Source of the DNA: Arthrobacter bussei
GTDB lineage: Bacteria > Actinomycetota > Actinomycetes > Actinomycetales > Micrococcaceae
Assembly (NCBI RefSeq): GCF_009377195.2
Contig: NZ_VJXX01000001.1
Span: 1,488,001-1,552,000 of the forward strand
Direction: 5' to 3'
DNA: 64,000 nt
The notes below the pieces were generated by a model that was given only the letters and a program-made list of their open reading frames with translations, was not told the origin of the DNA and ran no database searches. The translations under genes and the position numbers were made by a program. Positions 51,961 through 61,360 of the stretch are shown here, one piece after another. Positions within the stretch are counted from its first letter, which is position 1. Each line of letters starts with the position of its first letter.

Positions 51961-53769
51961 CTACTGGTAGGTCACCAGCCAGGGCCGGGGAGCGACGAGC
52001 GAGTAGGTCTGCTCGGGGGTCAGCATCGGCCGGTCCTCGTCGTAGAAGTTCTTCCAGGACGGCCACACCCCTTCGGGCATGGCGTCCTGCAGGACCGCCC
52101 AGGTCTCCAGCTTCTCCCCCGGCGTCCCGTGCCCGTCTGCGTGCAGGGTGACGGCGAGCTCGCTGCGTGAGGTATCCAGCGTGTCGCGGTCGCTGATCAT
52201 GTCCAACCGGAACTGGTGCACCATGAACAGTTTCTGTGGGAGGGCCCTGTCCCGCGTCAGGTCCGCCAGCCACCGGGACGAGGCATTGATCTCGCCGGCA
52301 CCGACGGTCCCGATCTGCTCGAGCGGCCGCTGACCCGGCGCGAGCCGCCACTCCGGATCGAGGGCCAGCCCGACGGACGGGCGCGCCAGCAGCTCCTCGT
52401 ACCGCGTCACCTGGGAGAGGAAATCGGTGCGGCCCGACTGGAAGTCGAGCACCACGTACACTCCCGCCTTCTCCGCGGCATCCACCCAGGGCACCAGGAC
52501 CTCGACCGGTGTCTCACCGGAGTAGTCACCGTCGGGCCCGGGCTCGCCACTGGCCACCGTGGCGATCAGATCCAGCGCGGGGATCACCGGCTCGTCGCTG
52601 AACGGCTGGTACTGCGCGGCGAGTTCCTTCACGCGATCCATCGTCGCGTCGATGCCCTGCTCACCGAGTGCCCCCAGGTAGGGGCCGCTGGGATGCCCGT
52701 ACAGGGCCACCATGCGCCGGCCGGGGAACACGGTCTGTCCACCGCCGGGGAGTTCCACGCCCGTGGCCGCGACCTCGACATGGGCTGCGAAACCCGCTGC
52801 GTCGCCGAAGTCGGCGCCGATTCCGTAGACGGGCCCGTCCGCGTGCGCGTGCACGGCCGACACGCCCGCCGGCGTCGACCTCGGGTCGCCGTCCGCGAGG
52901 ATGGTCACGTCCGCCTGTGCCGCCCGCGCCGTGGCGACGGATGCGGCGGGCGAGGCCTCGGTGGCCAGGACGAGCGCGTCCGCATGTCCCTCCGGAGCCG
53001 TGATCGCGGGCAGTGTGTCCGTGGTCGCGATCCCCTCCAGTCCGGCTCCGCCCTCCGGTCCGGTCGAGGGAGCCGACGTGCTCCCGCTCGCGGGGTCCTG
53101 TGGCGCGTCGACGGTCACGAGCGTCAGCCGGTCCGGATCGAGGGCGCCGATGGCGGCCACCAGATCCGCTGCCGGCACCATCTGCTGGGAAGCCCGGAGA
53201 CCCAGGCCGGAGGAGAAACCGTCCGCCGTCACCGGACCTGCGAGGAGCTCCCGGTCCGCGCCGAGGCCCGCCCAGTCGGCCGTGGGATCACCGTAGGCGA
53301 TGATCGTCCGGACGCCGAGGCGGTCCAGCTCCTCGATCACGGGCCCGGGTACCGGCACCTGCGGATCGACGGTCAGGAGGGGCACGCCGAGGCCCACCGC
53401 GGCGGTCGCCGCCACGCCGAGCGCAGGTGCCGTCACGTCGCCGGCGGCCGCGACCACCACGGCAACGGGAGACTGCTCGAAGAGGGAGCGGCTCGTCGCG
53501 AGGGACGCGCCGGCAGGCGGTCCGGCCAGCACCTCCCTGACGTCCGCGCCGCGATGCGCGAGGACCACGGCCGACTCCGGCTGGGCGGACGGTGCCGCGG
53601 TTTCCGCGGCGGACGGGGGCTGTGGCGCGGTGCAGCCTGTCAGGGCGAGCAGCAACCCGACGATCAGGGCGGTACTCCCCCGGATGGATCGACGACGGAT
53701 GGGTATCGCCTTCTTCCTCGATCGATGATGTGCATCGAGCCTACCGACCGCGCGCAGCGGGACCCGCAT
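51961..53769 (-). CDS. Large surface lipoprotein with cell-wall-binding-repeat-like segment
   Basis: 602 residues from ATG 53769. After a long basic start, a signal ends at LTGC (Cys45-47 region), predicting a lipid anchor. A segment at about 95-175 ([34 protein letters not shown] and [14 protein letters not shown]) resembles cell wall-binding repeat 2. The last 200 residues look like a barrel: [48 protein letters not shown] and [12 protein letters not shown]. Overall role unknown. Repeats of CCGGGAC lie just upstream of the start. Confidence 0.8.
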   Translation of the reverse strand: MRVPLRAVGRLDAHHRSRKKAIPIRRRSIRGSTALIVGLLLALTGCTAPQPPSAAETAAPSAQPESAVVLAHRGADVREVLAGPPAGASLATSRSLFEQSPVAVVVAAAGDVTAPALGVAATAAVGLGVPLLTVDPQVPVPGPVIEELDRLGVRTIIAYGDPTADWAGLGADRELLAGPVTADGFSSGLGLRASQQMVPAADLVAAIGALDPDRLTLVTVDAPQDPASGSTSAPSTGPEGGAGLEGIATTDTLPAITAPEGHADALVLATEASPAASVATARAAQADVTILADGDPRSTPAGVSAVHAHADGPVYGIGADFGDAAGFAAHVEVAATGVELPGGGQTVFPGRRMVALYGHPSGPYLGALGEQGIDATMDRVKELAAQYQPFSDEPVIPALDLIATVASGEPGPDGDYSGETPVEVLVPWVDAAEKAGVYVVLDFQSGRTDFLSQVTRYEELLARPSVGLALDPEWRLAPGQRPLEQIGTVGAGEINASSRWLADLTRDRALPQKLFMVHQFRLDMISDRDTLDTSRSELAVTLHADGHGTPGEKLETWAVLQDAMPEGVWPSWKNFYDEDRPMLTPEQTYSLVAPRPWLVTYQ

Positions 53770-53777
53770 CGTGGGAC

Positions 53778-53841
53778 GCCGGGACAAGCCGGGACAAGCC
53801 GGAACGGTGCCGGGACGGTGCTCGGATGGTACCGGGACGGC
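53778..53841. repeat. Short imperfect tandem repeats of CCGGGAC
   Basis: GCCGGGACAA occurs at 53778-53787 and 53788-53797, followed by GCCGGAACGG (53798-53807) and further CCGGGACGG copies near 53810 and 53832. They lie in the 155-bp gap between the lipoprotein gene start and the desD stop. They could be binding sites for a regulator of the lipoprotein gene or replication slippage. Confidence 0.5.
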
Positions 53842-53924
53842 TGCACGCGGCACTCGTCCTCGACGGCGACCAGGCTCTCGCCTGCGGTGTAGATCGCACT
53901 CGTGCCGCCATGACCGGCCTTCCG

Positions 53925-55811
53925 TCACCTCCCGAACAGGGGATTCGCGAGACGCCCGCTGAACTGCAGGCCTCCCGATTGGTCCGAGAGGTCCAGCATC
54001 TGCCGCGTGTTCCGCAGCTGCAGGCGGTTCAGGCAGGACAGGGCGAAGTCCTCCGCGAAGAGGTCGTAGCGCGTGAACTGCGCGGCCAGGTCCGGTTGGG
54101 AGTCCTGGTACCCGTGCACGACGTCCGCCACCACGTCCCAGAATCCGTCCGCGGCGAGGATGCCGTCCTCCTCCAGGACGGCCCCGAGGAAGCGGAAGTA
54201 GCAGTCGAAGACGTCGGTGAAGATCGCGAGCACCCGCTCCTCCTCGGGTACGTCGGCCATCACCCGGGAGGCCTCCTCGGGCACGGCCGTCCGGTCCCCC
54301 ATGACCACGATCTCCTCGCCGATGTCCTTCATGAGGATGCGTTCGGGGGCGCCGTCGCGCAGCACCAGGATGACGTTCTCACCGTGCGGCATGAAGGCGA
54401 GTTCGTAGGCGTAGAGCGAGTGGAGGAGGGGGACGAGGTACGCCCGCAGGTAGCGCGCGAGCCAGTCCCCGGCCGGGAGGCCCGAGCGCTCGATGAGCTG
54501 TCCGACGACGGACGTGCCGGCGGAGTCACGGTGCAGGAGGGAGGCCATGGTGGCGAGCTGCTCCGCATCGCCGATCATCGTGAGCGGACTCTCACGCCAG
54601 AGGCCTGCAAGCATCTTGCGGTAGGGGGATCCGGGCTCCGTGGCGGACTCGAACAGGGCGCTCCGCACCCCGACGGCAGCCGTCTCCCGGAGAAGCCCGA
54701 AGCCCACGGACGCGAACAGCGGATCGGCCCGGATCACGCCGTCGAGCCACGCGTTGATGGCAGGGGTCGCCTGCATGTAGTGAGCTGAGAGCCCTCGGAG
54801 GAAGCCCATGTTCGAGATGGACAGGGCTGTCTTCACATAGCAGCGCGTCGGCTCGGAGCGGTTGAAGAACGTCCGGATGGACTGCTGCGCCTGGTAGGTG
54901 TCCCGCCCCGGGCCGAGGTGCACCAGCACCCGCCGTGCCACGTCTGCCGCGAAGGTCACGGACAGCCGCTTCTCCCACTGCCACGGATGCACCGGTACCA
55001 GGAGGTAGTCCTCCGGGTCGAGGCCCAGCGCACGGAGCCGGCCCTGGAACTCCCCGAACTGGGTGCCGAGCTCCGCCTCCAGCAGCCTGCGGTGGTCGAA
55101 TCCGTCCACGGCGTCGAACCGCGCAGCATCCCGGTGCGCCGCCACCCAGTGGAGGGCGACGGGCACTGCGGCCTCCGGTGCGTACGTCGCGTAGTCCCCC
55201 GAGCCGAAGCCGAGCCGGCCGTTGTTGGCCACGAAGCACGGGTGCCCCTCCGTCATCGCGGCCTCGATCGCCTGGAAGTCGGCTGCCACGTCCGAACCGC
55301 CGGTCACGCCGTACGCCAGCTCCCTCGCGCCGTGCCGTTCGGTCGCCGCCTTGTAGCAGGCGCTCGAGAGCGTGCTCGTCAGCTCCTCGAGGTAGACGGG
55401 AAGGAGCTCCGCAGGGATGCCGAGCCTGCGGTTGACCGAGCAGACGAAGCGGAGTGCGTCGGGGACCGCGTCCGCCTCCGCCGGACCGTCCGCGATCTCG
55501 ACCCCGCCCTCGACGCGGATCGAGTCCGGCAGGACGCGCCAGTGGTCGAGGACCCCCAGCCGAGCCTCGAAGACGTAGCGCAGGGCTCCGTCGTCGCTGG
55601 TCACCGACCACCAGCCGGCCCCGAGCGGCTCCGGGGCGATGATGCGCTCATGAGCGAACTCGGCGATGGCCTTGGCGGTGACGTGGCGGTTGGCCCGCGC
55701 CCAGCGGTCGGGTGTCAGGAACCGGCCGACGGCGGAGTCGGCCGCAGGGTCGGTGTCCGGCCCCGCTCCGGAAAGAGCTGGTCCGGCTCCGGCGATCAGT
55801 TGGATGGTCAT
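53925..55811 (-). CDS. desD: Desferrioxamine-type siderophore synthetase (IucA/IucC family)
   Basis: 628 residues, the normal length of NRPS-independent siderophore synthetases. Features: ARANRHVTAKAIAEFAHERI, HPWQW (ATP/substrate region), KTALSISNMGFLRGLSAHYMQATPAINAW, and HGENVILVL in the FhuF/IucA fold. It joins N-succinyl- or N-acetyl-hydroxycadaverine units and closes the desferrioxamine ring with ATP. It overlaps desC by 4 bp (ATGA). It is the last gene of the des operon; no siderophore-binding lipoprotein gene follows. Confidence 0.95.
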   Translation of the reverse strand: MTIQLIAGAGPALSGAGPDTDPAADSAVGRFLTPDRWARANRHVTAKAIAEFAHERIIAPEPLGAGWWSVTSDDGALRYVFEARLGVLDHWRVLPDSIRVEGGVEIADGPAEADAVPDALRFVCSVNRRLGIPAELLPVYLEELTSTLSSACYKAATERHGARELAYGVTGGSDVAADFQAIEAAMTEGHPCFVANNGRLGFGSGDYATYAPEAAVPVALHWVAAHRDAARFDAVDGFDHRRLLEAELGTQFGEFQGRLRALGLDPEDYLLVPVHPWQWEKRLSVTFAADVARRVLVHLGPGRDTYQAQQSIRTFFNRSEPTRCYVKTALSISNMGFLRGLSAHYMQATPAINAWLDGVIRADPLFASVGFGLLRETAAVGVRSALFESATEPGSPYRKMLAGLWRESPLTMIGDAEQLATMASLLHRDSAGTSVVGQLIERSGLPAGDWLARYLRAYLVPLLHSLYAYELAFMPHGENVILVLRDGAPERILMKDIGEEIVVMGDRTAVPEEASRVMADVPEEERVLAIFTDVFDCYFRFLGAVLEEDGILAADGFWDVVADVVHGYQDSQPDLAAQFTRYDLFAEDFALSCLNRLQLRNTRQMLDLSDQSGGLQFSGRLANPLFGR

Positions 55812-56350
55812 GGGGTGGCCTCCTGGAAGGTGGGGCGGGCGTCGAAGGCCGCACGGGTGCAGAAGCTGAGGAGCGCCTGCTTGTCGGGAAGGTCGATGGT
55901 GGCGGCGGGTTCGAAACCGACCCGCGCGTTGAGGCGATGCACCGGCAGGTTCCGGACGTCGGGTTCGACGACGACCCGCGTGACGGCCGGGTCACCGAAC
56001 AGGTGCTGCATGATCGCGGTGAGGACCTCGGTGGTGAAGCCGGAGCGGGGCGTCACCACGGGAGCCGTGATGAAGTGCATCCCGCGGTCGCCGGGCCGCA
56101 CGTCGTAGGCAGAACCCACGGCGTCGTGCGAGGGATCATAGGTCTCCATGAGGAACGCAGGGGAGTCCGGTCCGAGCCCGAGGAACGCCTCGCGGTGCGG
56201 TGAGGCGAGCGCGGCGGTGTACTCGCCGACCACGTCGTCGCGCGTACAGTCCTGCATGTCCCAGAAGGACGCGTAGGGCCGGACGAGCTAGGAGTGGATG
56301 AGCGGCGCGTCCTCGACCGGGTCCACCGGACGCAGCGTGAAAGCCTCCAT
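55808..56350 (-). pseudogene. desC: Siderophore acyltransferase with in-frame amber stop at codon 21
   Basis: The frame begins at ATG 56350, overlapping the desB stop, and reads 20 residues ending LIHS, then TAG at 56288-56290, then continues in the same frame LVRPYASFWDMQDC to the stop at 55808. The GNAT fold (GEYTAALASPHREAFLGL, VVTPRSGFTTEVLTAIMQHLF, VVVEPDVRNLPVHRLNARVGF) is otherwise complete at 180 codons. Trp (TGG) is the expected residue at 21. A restart at ATG 56257 would lose 31 residues. Without DesC, hydroxycadaverine cannot be acylated by this enzyme. Confidence 0.85.
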
Positions 56351-57663
56351 CAGTGCGTTCGGGCCTCGGCACGGGCGCCTGACGGCGCGCCGAACCGCTG
56401 GAAGGCGATGCGGTTCTCCACGGGGTAGTACTCGTGACCGAGCATCCGCGCGATGATCACGGAATTCCGGTACGCACCCATGCCGAGGTCGGGTGCCGCG
56501 AAGCCGTGCGTATGCAGTTCGGCGTTCTGCACCAGGATCTCCCCCGGCTGCCGGCTGATCCCGTACTCGCGGTCGACGTCGTACCGGCCGTCCGGTAGCC
56601 GCGCGATGCGGTCCGAGATACCGCGGAGGAACGCCGGTTCGCGGTAGGAGTAGCCGGTGGCCAGCACCACGGCGCCGGTCGACAGGCTGAACCGCCGGTC
56701 CTGCTCCTCGTGGTGCAGGCTGAGCTCCAGTCCCCCGCCGGAGCGCTCGACGGCAGTGAGCGCCGTGTTGGTGAGGATCTCGACGTCGGGCGCCCCGGCG
56801 ACACTCCGCTGGTACAGCAAGTCGTAGATGGCGTTCACCAGGTCGCCGTCGATCCCCTTGTAGAGGTTCTTCTGCTCGGCGCCGAGGCGGTCGCGCTCCG
56901 TCGGCGGGAGTCCGTGGAAGTAGTCCACGTACTCCGGTGACGTCATCTCCAGGGTCAGCTTGGTGTACTCGAGGGGGAAGAAGCGTGGGGACCGCGTGAT
57001 CCACCGTAGGGTGCGCGTCCGGTCGGCGGACAGCAGGTCGTGGAAGACCTCCGCCGCACTCTGGCCGCTGCCCACCACCGTGACGTCGTCGCGCAGCAGC
57101 AGTGCGCCCCTCGACGCCAGGTAGCCGGAGGAGTGGATGACGTCGGAGGACGCCTCTGCCACGAGGTCCGCGCAGTGCTCCGGTACGGCGGGCGTGGTCC
57201 CCGTCCCGAGGACGAGCCGCCGGGCGTGGTGCACGGTGCTGCCCGCAGCGCTCGTGGCGGTCACGCGGTAGGTGCCGGCGGCGTCGTCGTAGGCGACGTC
57301 CTCGACGGACTGCCCGAACCGGACGGCGGGGAGTGACCCCACGACCCAGCGGCAGTAGGCGTCGAACTCGGCGCGCAGCGGGTAGAAATCCTCGCGGATG
57401 TAGAAAGGGTAGAGGCGACCGGCCTGCTTGAGGTAGTTGAGGAAGCTGTAGGGCGAGGTGGGGTCCGCCATGGTCACGAGGTCCGCGAGGAACGGCACCT
57501 GGAGGTGGGCGGACTCGAGCATCATGCCGGGGTGCCAGCCGAACGCGGGCCGGGCGTCGAGGAAGATCCCGTCCAGCTCCGTGATGGGCGCGGCCAGCGC
57601 GGCGAGGCCCAGGTTGAAGGGTCCCACCCCGATCGCGACGAAGTCGTGCACGCGCTCAGCCAC
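56350..57663 (-). CDS. desB: Lysine/cadaverine N-monooxygenase (SidA/IucD/DesB family)
   Basis: 437 residues from GTG 57663, which has AAGG 8 bp upstream; TTG 57678 is an alternative. FAD motif FVAIGVGPFNLGLAAL, substrate loop PFLADLVTMADPTSPYSFLNYLKQAGRLYPFYIREDFYPLRAEF, NADPH motif VTVVGSGQSAAEVF and the ATGYSYREP motif near residue 340. It hydroxylates the terminal amine of cadaverine, the second step of desferrioxamine synthesis. It overlaps desA by 8 bp and desC by 1 bp. Confidence 0.94.
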   Translation of the reverse strand: MAERVHDFVAIGVGPFNLGLAALAAPITELDGIFLDARPAFGWHPGMMLESAHLQVPFLADLVTMADPTSPYSFLNYLKQAGRLYPFYIREDFYPLRAEFDAYCRWVVGSLPAVRFGQSVEDVAYDDAAGTYRVTATSAAGSTVHHARRLVLGTGTTPAVPEHCADLVAEASSDVIHSSGYLASRGALLLRDDVTVVGSGQSAAEVFHDLLSADRTRTLRWITRSPRFFPLEYTKLTLEMTSPEYVDYFHGLPPTERDRLGAEQKNLYKGIDGDLVNAIYDLLYQRSVAGAPDVEILTNTALTAVERSGGGLELSLHHEEQDRRFSLSTGAVVLATGYSYREPAFLRGISDRIARLPDGRYDVDREYGISRQPGEILVQNAELHTHGFAAPDLGMGAYRNSVIIARMLGHEYYPVENRIAFQRFGAPSGARAEARTH

Positions 57664-59170
57664 GGGGGCCGCCTTCAAGGATCATCGGATCCGCGGCGGA
57701 GCGGATGGCCGCGAGGATGGCCCGGACGTCCTCGAGTGTGGTGGCCGGATTGAGGAAGGTGAATTTCAGGTAGGACCTGCCGTGCAGTGTGGTGCCCGCG
57801 ATGACAGCGTCCCCGGCCGCGAACAGCGACTTCCGGATCCGGGCGTTCAGCCGGTCCACCCGGGTGTCGTCGTCCCATCCCGTCGGAAGCAGCCGGAACA
57901 CCACGGTACTCAGCTGGACCGGGGCGGCGAGCTCGAAGGATGGATCTTGGCGCAGTTCCTCGGCCGTGGCACGTGCCAGGTCGATGACGTCGTCGAGCAT
58001 GTCCCCGATGCCGTCCGCACCGATGGTGCGCAGGGTCAGCCACAGCTTCAGGGCGTCGAAGCGCCGCGTCGTCTGCAGGCTCTTGTCCACCTGGTTAGGA
58101 TTCTCCCCGCCCTCCGGGTTGAGGTAGTCCGCGTGCAGGGTCACATGCCGCAGCATCGTGGCGTCCCGGACGATCACGGCGCTCGAGCTGACGGGTTGGA
58201 AGAAGGTCTTGTGATAGTCGACGGTCACGGAATCGGCGTGCTCGATGCCGTCCAGCAGGGCGCGGTGGCGGTGCGAGACCAGCAGGCCACCCCCGTAGGC
58301 GGCGTCGACGTGCAGCCACGCACCGTACCGGTGGCAGAGCGCCGCGATGCCTGCCAGCGGATCGACGCTCCCGTAGTCCGTGGTGCCGGCCGTCGCGACG
58401 ACGGCCATGGGGACGAGCCCGGCGTCGGCGTGTGCGGCCAGTGCCGCCTCGAGTGCGTCGATTCGCATCCTGCGGTGCGGATCGGCCGGGACCTGCACGA
58501 CGGCGTCTGCCCCGAGCCCCAGGAGGCCGGCCGACTTCTCGACCGTGAAGTGCGCCGACGTGGAGGCGAAGATCCGCAGGGGCGCGAGCTTCTCCGGGAG
58601 CGACGCCAGCCCCACGAGCCCCTTCGCCTCGACGGCGTTGTTCCGCGCCATGAGCAGGCCCTGCAGGTTGGAGAGGCTGCCACCGCTCGTGAACACGCCG
58701 TCCGCCCCGGCGCCGAAACCGATCCGAGCGGCGGTCCAGCGCACCAGACGCTGTTCGATCAGGGTGGCACCAGCGCTCTGGTCCCAGGTGTCCAGGGAGG
58801 AGTTGACGGCGCTCAGCACGGCCTCGGCCACGACGGCGGGAATCGCCACGGGGCAGTTGAGGTGCGCTGCGTATCGCGGCGAGTGGAAGTACACCGCGTC
58901 ACGGAGGTACAGCTCCCGCACCTCCTGCAGGGCATCCGGCATGCTGTCGAGTGGTGCGTCCAGGTCGATGGACTCGACCAGGGGGCGCAGATCGGCGGGA
59001 ACGACGCCGGAGAAGGGCCGGTCCGCGGCGGCGATGGCCTCCGTGACGGCGTCGACGGCCTGCCTCATCTGCTGCCGGTATGCCGGGAGTGACGCATCGC
59101 TGAGCAGGTGGTGGGTAGTGGTCGACCGCCGGACGGCGCAGTCGGGCGGGATGATGGTGGGGGCGCGCAT
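57656..59170 (-). CDS. desA: Pyridoxal-phosphate lysine decarboxylase
   Basis: 504 residues of the group II (DDC-like) decarboxylases. The PLP lysine is Lys321 in VDYHKTFFQP; WLHVDAAYGG supplies the ring-contacting Asp289; TSGGSLSNLQGL is the phosphate site. It makes cadaverine from lysine, step one of desferrioxamine synthesis. It opens the des operon, with GAGAGAGG just upstream of ATG 59170 and the iron box at 59212-59230 controlling it. Confidence 0.93.
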   Translation of the reverse strand: MRAPTIIPPDCAVRRSTTTHHLLSDASLPAYRQQMRQAVDAVTEAIAAADRPFSGVVPADLRPLVESIDLDAPLDSMPDALQEVRELYLRDAVYFHSPRYAAHLNCPVAIPAVVAEAVLSAVNSSLDTWDQSAGATLIEQRLVRWTAARIGFGAGADGVFTSGGSLSNLQGLLMARNNAVEAKGLVGLASLPEKLAPLRIFASTSAHFTVEKSAGLLGLGADAVVQVPADPHRRMRIDALEAALAAHADAGLVPMAVVATAGTTDYGSVDPLAGIAALCHRYGAWLHVDAAYGGGLLVSHRHRALLDGIEHADSVTVDYHKTFFQPVSSSAVIVRDATMLRHVTLHADYLNPEGGENPNQVDKSLQTTRRFDALKLWLTLRTIGADGIGDMLDDVIDLARATAEELRQDPSFELAAPVQLSTVVFRLLPTGWDDDTRVDRLNARIRKSLFAAGDAVIAGTTLHGRSYLKFTFLNPATTLEDVRAILAAIRSAADPMILEGGPRG

Positions 59171-59211
59171 GAGGCCTCTCTCCGGAGCGGAGGAGGATCC
59201 ATCCGCTGCTG

Positions 59212-59230
59212 TTAGGTATGGCTAACCTAA
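59212..59230. promoter_or_regulatory. IdeR/DmdR iron box upstream of desA
   Basis: TTAGGTATGGCTAACCTAA matches the actinobacterial iron-box consensus TTAGGTTAGSCTAACCTAA at 18 of 19 positions, 41 bp before the desA start. DtxR-family repressors (IdeR, DmdR1) bind it with Fe(II) and shut the operon in iron-replete cells. Confidence 0.93.
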
Positions 59231-59305
59231 CAAGAGCGAAGTCGCGGAGGTGAGGCCCGGAGGCAGAATGTGATGCGCATCATCTCCGCACCGGCGGCTG
59301 CACGG

Positions 59306-59578
59306 TCAGGGCTCCGAGCGGAAGCCCGTCAGCTTGTGCGACCCGTCGCAGTAGGGTTTCAGCACCGAGGCTCCGCACCGGCAGAGGGCGACCGTCCGCC
59401 GCGTGCGGGGCAGCTCCTGGCCGTCCGCCCCCACCAGCTCGAAGTCCCCCCGGATCAGGAGCGGCCCATCGGGGCAGGCGACCACGGAGACCGGCGACGC
59501 TGCGCCGGAGTTCAGCGAGCGTTCGGGGCCCTCGGCCCCGCTCGGCCCATCGGGTCCGGGAACCGCCTCCGCACTCAC
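59306..59578 (-). CDS. CDGSH-type iron-sulfur protein
   Basis: 90 residues from GTG 59578, overlapping the stop of the oxidase gene (GTGA). The CDGSH signature is exact: Cys66-x-Cys68, then PYCDGSH with Cys77 and His81 ligating a 2Fe-2S cluster. A 30-residue Gly/Pro-rich start precedes it. Such proteins carry redox-active, labile clusters. Co-translation with the diiron oxidase suggests electron or iron supply to it. Confidence 0.93.
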   Translation of the reverse strand: MSAEAVPGPDGPSGAEGPERSLNSGAASPVSVVACPDGPLLIRGDFELVGADGQELPRTRRTVALCRCGASVLKPYCDGSHKLTGFRSEP

Positions 59579-60609
59579 GAGGCCATCGCCTCCGAGCGGC
59601 GCAGCGAGGAGCCACCGCTCTCCCAGGCGTCCATGATGTGCCTCGTCATCAGCGTGTCGACGGCCAGCCCGGCAGCCGCGCCGAACAGCACGTCTGGCAG
59701 GAGGCGGGGGTCTTCCTCGACCAGGCCGCCTGCCATGTCCCGGCCCGCGATCTGCTCGTGGACGGCGTCGGCCTCGACGTGCTCGTCGAAGTATTCGGTG
59801 GCGTTCTCGCCATAGCCGTGCCGTTTGAAACCCCGCGAGTACAGACGATTGGGCTGGGACGACGTCATCTCGTAGGCGGCGAGGTGCCCCACGATCGCAC
59901 CCCTCAGGCGCCGATTGAGTCCGAACAGGGACATGAGGTTGTTCGAGGCCAGCGTGATGGCCGGTGTCACGTCGAGGTAGGCCCCGTAGGTGTCGTCCAT
60001 GCCGAGCTCCCGCATGGTCCGCGCGAACAGCGCCGAGTGCATCCGTGCGGGCAACCCGTTGCCGTACTCGTCCGCCTGGATCTCGACCAGCGCGGCCTTC
60101 GATCGGCCGGTCAGGCGCGGGATCGCGAAGGTGTGGGGGTCGGCCTCCTTGAGCTGGTAGACCGCCTTGTGCACGAGGAACTCGCGCAACTGGTCGTTCG
60201 ACGCCGACTTGGAGACGAAGCGGGACATACTGGGTCCGGAATCGTCACCGGTCAACCGGAAGAGCTCGGCGCACACGGCTTCGCTGGTGGTACCCGGCAG
60301 GTCACCGAGGTCCACCTCGTCCCGGACCCGGGCCTCGAAAGCGGCCTCGATGCACTGACGCACTCGGAGGAGGTCGGGATTCCACTCCCAGTCGTCGCCG
60401 GCCCCGTCGATCCCGCTGTAGTGCAGCTCGTACAGGCAGAACAGCGCGAGCTGCAGATCGTCGTCGTGCAGGATGTCCGGCGTCCCGGCGACCGCTGCTC
60501 GGGTGACGGCGCCGAGCCGGGCGAGACCATCCTGTGCGGACTCGACCGTCGCGGCGATGGTGGCGAGGACGAGGGCACTCACGTCCCCTCGGGCTGAGGG
60601 CTGCTTCAT
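59575..60609 (-). CDS. Iron-containing redox enzyme family protein (heme-oxygenase-like diiron fold)
   Basis: 344 residues from ATG 60609, with AGAAGAGG 7 bp upstream. The heme-oxygenase-like fold carries metal-ligand motifs LYELHYSGI (Glu and His), VEIQADEYGNG (Glu-x3-Asp/Glu) and EYFDEHVEADAVHEQIA (Glu-x-x-His then Asp-x-x-His). These fit HDO-type diiron oxidases, which oxidise or cleave small amines and fatty acids. Overlaps the CDGSH gene and sits directly upstream of the des operon on the same strand. Confidence 0.85.
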   Translation of the reverse strand: MKQPSARGDVSALVLATIAATVESAQDGLARLGAVTRAAVAGTPDILHDDDLQLALFCLYELHYSGIDGAGDDWEWNPDLLRVRQCIEAAFEARVRDEVDLGDLPGTTSEAVCAELFRLTGDDSGPSMSRFVSKSASNDQLREFLVHKAVYQLKEADPHTFAIPRLTGRSKAALVEIQADEYGNGLPARMHSALFARTMRELGMDDTYGAYLDVTPAITLASNNLMSLFGLNRRLRGAIVGHLAAYEMTSSQPNRLYSRGFKRHGYGENATEYFDEHVEADAVHEQIAGRDMAGGLVEEDPRLLPDVLFGAAAGLAVDTLMTRHIMDAWESGGSSLRRSEAMAS

Positions 60610-60756
60610 CAAGGACCTCTTCTCTCGACGACGCCCCGCTGAGCCGGTGCGCCGACACTAAGCGTACTTCGCTTCTCCTTCGGTGGGACGACTGTCTTTC
60701 GGGTCCACCGATCCACCGACCCGGAGGAAGGACGCGTGCCGCCGGTCACCGGGACG

Positions 60757-60808
60757 CGACGACGCCGGGCCGGTGTCCCCCGAGGAGAACGCCGACCCGG
60801 CGTCGTCG
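60757..60808 (-). terminator. Stem-loop after the DUF4383 gene
   Basis: CGACGACGCCGGG (60757-60769) pairs perfectly with CCCGGCGTCGTCG (60796-60808) across a 26-base loop. It lies about 42 bp downstream of the DUF4383 stop on the minus strand, in the 241-bp interval before the diiron oxidase gene. No T-run is visible. Confidence 0.55.
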
Positions 60809-60850
60809 TGCCGGGATCCTGCTAGCGACGCACCACGCCCCGGAGACCGA

Positions 60851-61315
60851 TCAGGCCCGGCGCGGAGTGGTGGTGCGGGCGCCGCGGCCGAGCGCCAGGG
60901 CGAGGCCGATCATGCCGACCGCGAGGAGGAAGTGCAGCCAGTTGTCCGCCGAGTTCAGCGGGACGAAGTTCGCGGCCGACTCCTGGCCGATGACCAGCCC
61001 GTAGATCCACAGGATCGCGTAGATGATCCCGCCACCGAGCAGGTAGGACCGTGCACCGGAGACCGTCCTGGCCATGGCGAGGCCTGCCACACCGAACAGC
61101 AGGTGCACGATGTTGTGGAGGATCGAGACCTGGAAGATCCCGAGGAGCATGGCCTCCGACTGGTGGCCGGCGAACATCATGGTGCCGTAGTCGGACGTGA
61201 TGCCCGGGATGAATCCCAGGATGCCGACGAGCAGGAAGACGACGCCTACCGCCTGCGCGGCGCGTTGCAGGGTGGTTCGCCCACCCTCCACCGTGCGGTT
61301 GTTCGTGTTTGTCAT
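60851..61315 (-). CDS. DUF4383 membrane protein
   Basis: 154 residues with four hydrophobic helices typical of DUF4383: AAQAVGVVFLLVGILGFIPGIT, then LLGIFQVSILHNIVHLLFGVAGLAMA, SYLLGGGIIYAILWIYGLVIG and NWLHFLLAVGMIGLALAL. The ILHNIVHLLFG stretch with two His residues is the family hallmark. Function unknown. It lies 45 bp downstream of the manganese catalase gene on the same strand and is likely co-transcribed with it. Confidence 0.92.
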   Translation of the reverse strand: MTNTNNRTVEGGRTTLQRAAQAVGVVFLLVGILGFIPGITSDYGTMMFAGHQSEAMLLGIFQVSILHNIVHLLFGVAGLAMARTVSGARSYLLGGGIIYAILWIYGLVIGQESAANFVPLNSADNWLHFLLAVGMIGLALALGRGARTTTPRRA

Positions 61316-61360
61316 GAGAATCTCCTTCTGGTCGATGAACTCGGCGGGCGGGCCCAGCGC

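Noticed and set aside
56288..57004. Long minus-strand open frame overlapping desB and ending at the desC amber codon
   Set aside because: It is an Arg/Gly-rich shadow of desB except for its last 20 codons, which are the true desC start.
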